A stretch of 64,000 bases of DNA, taken from Paramecium octaurelia. Lineage: Eukaryota; Ciliophora; Oligohymenophorea; Peniculida; Parameciidae. Numbering within the stretch: the stretch's first letter is position 1; each line of letters begins with the position of its first letter. The translations under genes and the position numbers were made by a program. Shown here piece by piece: positions 62,785-64,000 of this stretch. The stretch spans positions 65,846-129,845 of the forward strand of contig CAJJDP010000063.1 of NCBI GenBank assembly GCA_905182995.1, in the 5' to 3' direction. The notes below the pieces were generated by a model, which worked only from the letters and a program-made list of their open reading frames with translations, made no database searches and had not been told where the DNA came from.

Positions 62785-63094
62785 TCATTTTTCTTCCAAT
62801 TTGGGGTACACTCTGTTTGCCTTCTGAATCTTATCAGCAATTATTATCATAATGCGACCTATCAATTTAACAATGTAAATGTAGTTAAACATTCAATCCA
62901 ATACTACGTCATTCTTTCATCAAAATTAGTTTACTCATGTTCTCTTTGAATTTAGATGGACTTTTTAATTTAACTAAAGTTAAACATTCATTAAAATCTT
63001 TTTTAATAAAATTTCTTTTATTTTACTATTCTTCATTTTAATATTAAAATAATACCTTCAATTCAACAATTAATTTCTCGACTTCTTTATTCAT
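62785..63094 (-). pseudogene. small gene or gene relic
   Basis: Minus strand, ATG at 63094: the start MNKEVEKLIVELK can splice over a 30-nt GTA...TAG intron to QNKRNFIKKDFNECLTLVKLK, but it then meets a TGA. A second coding-like stretch in another frame (VKLIGRIMIIIADKIQKANRVYPKLEEK, split here as two pieces of the same run) ends at TGA 62785-62787. I found no intron joining the two. It is either a relic with one frame change or a gene with a splice I could not place. Confidence 0.35.
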
Positions 63095-63250
63095 TGAATT
63101 AATTAACTAACTGAACACTTTGTAATATATAATTATTATTTTAATTAAGTGAAATACTACTTTCTTACTTATAATATGTGAATGTTCTATACATAATTAA
63201 GATCTAATGTGAGGTGAGAATAAAAACTTTCTTTATTATAAAATATTAAA

Positions 63251-63616
63251 ATGAATAAAAGAAAATATGAAAAGCAAAGTAGAAAGTCATCTCAAAATAA
63301 AAACTAAGATTTGGAATAAAACCCCAAGAGGAGATGGTCTAAGTAGGATACTCCAAGGAACTATGATAATATCAATAAATTATAATATAGTTTTGACTAT
63401 TCCACGATAAATAACAAATATTTATAGTAAATAAGGAACAATACTAAAATTAAATAACTTATTGCTAAATAGAAATTGGAATAGCAGAATTCCCATCTCT
63501 TCAAAATTCAACAAGATTTCGTGCCAAAACCAAAGTGGCAAAATTATTAAGATAGTTTATAATCAATAATAAATCAATAAAAATATTTTGCCTATCTTGA
63601 CTTTTAAGCATCTTGA
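63251..63616 (+). CDS. small basic Gln/Lys-rich protein (121 aa)
   Basis: ATG 63251 to TGA 63614-63616, no intron. It is basic and Gln/Asn/Lys-rich (MNKRKYEKQSRKSSQNK, KRRWSKQDTPRNYDNINK) with a short helical middle (IKQLIAKQKLEQQNSHLF) and a Trp/Phe-containing end (FVPKPKWQNYQDSL). It could be a nuclear or cytoskeletal accessory protein, but nothing specific is recognised. The frame has good codon composition and a clear start. Confidence 0.6.
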
Positions 63617-63798
63617 TATTCATATATTCATTAAATTAATATTTATTTTTACCTTCTAACATTATTACAACACTATTAAACAATAACATTTTAAGTACTT
63701 GCAAACTATTTTTTTTATTGAAATGCAATATCCAATTTATATAATTCATAGTAAATCTAATCTTACTTTAGCAATTATTTAAAATTCCTGTCTGCCAT

Positions 63799-63957
63799 TC
63801 ATTTTGTTTCACCCTTTTATAAAAAATATCTTTTTAAGTCATTCAAACTATCAATATAGTGTGCTCCTAAAGATATTTAAATCTTTGCGAATTTATCAAT
63901 TTATGCTATATTTTTATTAAAATCCTATATAATCTTTATAAAGATTATTTATAAACA
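63799..63957 (-). CDS. probable 3' exon of a gene leaving the window
   Basis: A minus-strand frame ends at TGA 63799-63801 and reads IQDFNKNIAQIDKFAKIQ then ISLGAHYIDSLNDLKRYF, finishing LQKGETK. It is protein-like back to about 63957, where a TGA appears in this frame. The upstream part probably lies across an intron or beyond the right edge. No family is recognised from this short piece. Confidence 0.4.
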
Positions 63958-64000
63958 TTACTTGTATCAAAATGATAATAATAAAAATAATATAAATATT

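Noticed and set aside
1-64000. tRNA, rRNA, CRISPR, telomeric repeats, transposons or virus-like elements
   Set aside because: I read both strands for cloverleaf-like segments, regular repeat-spacer arrays, G-rich telomere units, inverted terminal repeats and reverse transcriptase, transposase or capsid motifs and found none that I could support.

Overview
The window looks like macronuclear DNA of a ciliate close to Paramecium. It is very AT-rich. Long reading frames appear only when TAA and TAG are read as glutamine and TGA is the sole stop. Genes are packed on both strands and interrupted by minute introns, mostly 18-39 nt and typically GTA...TAG. I rebuilt the introns by hand. Nearly every spliced model closes exactly on a multiple of three, and several splice sites are confirmed by alignment to conserved proteins (Sec61 alpha, UBA2, eIF3c, glycerol-3-phosphate dehydrogenase, formin). 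The species itself is an inference from these traits.

Layout. 1-10.5 kb (all +): a 3' gene fragment, an 89-aa protein, a Myb-repeat protein, a WDR62/MABP1-like WD40 protein, a RAP-domain (FASTK-like) protein and a TRAF-type zinc-finger protein; the last two are only 13 bp apart. 10.5-14.2 kb: a gene-poor stretch with two decayed host genes and one small acylation-motif protein. 14.2-22.9 kb: an acidic protein with a possible PP1-docking motif, then a Lys/Glu/Gln-rich protein whose locus appears three times because overlapping pieces were joined with single N bases. 23-28 kb: two unrecognised proteins and eIF3c. 28-46.8 kb: mostly minus-strand genes for kelch, coiled-coil and helical-repeat proteins, including a 1365-aa MGVCCS-starting protein. 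47-50.4 kb: a diaphanous-type formin. 50.4-64 kb: glycerol-3-phosphate dehydrogenase, a degenerate membrane hybrid histidine kinase, a FYVE-like zinc protein, an LRR-ankyrin protein, the SUMO E1 subunit UBA2, Sec61 alpha and small basic proteins.

I saw no operons, CRISPR arrays, rRNA or tRNA genes, telomeric repeats, or intact or fossil transposons or viruses. The genes are unrelated eukaryotic genes that are neighbours by position only, covering translation (eIF3c), secretion (Sec61), SUMO activation, actin assembly, mitochondrial RNA handling and many structural coiled-coil proteins. I found nothing I can defend as a new multi-gene system. The best leads are a two-component protein that has lost its phosphotransfer residues, unusually short introns (16 nt), in-frame stop-less introns that gene callers would miss, and several large unrecognised coiled-coil proteins.
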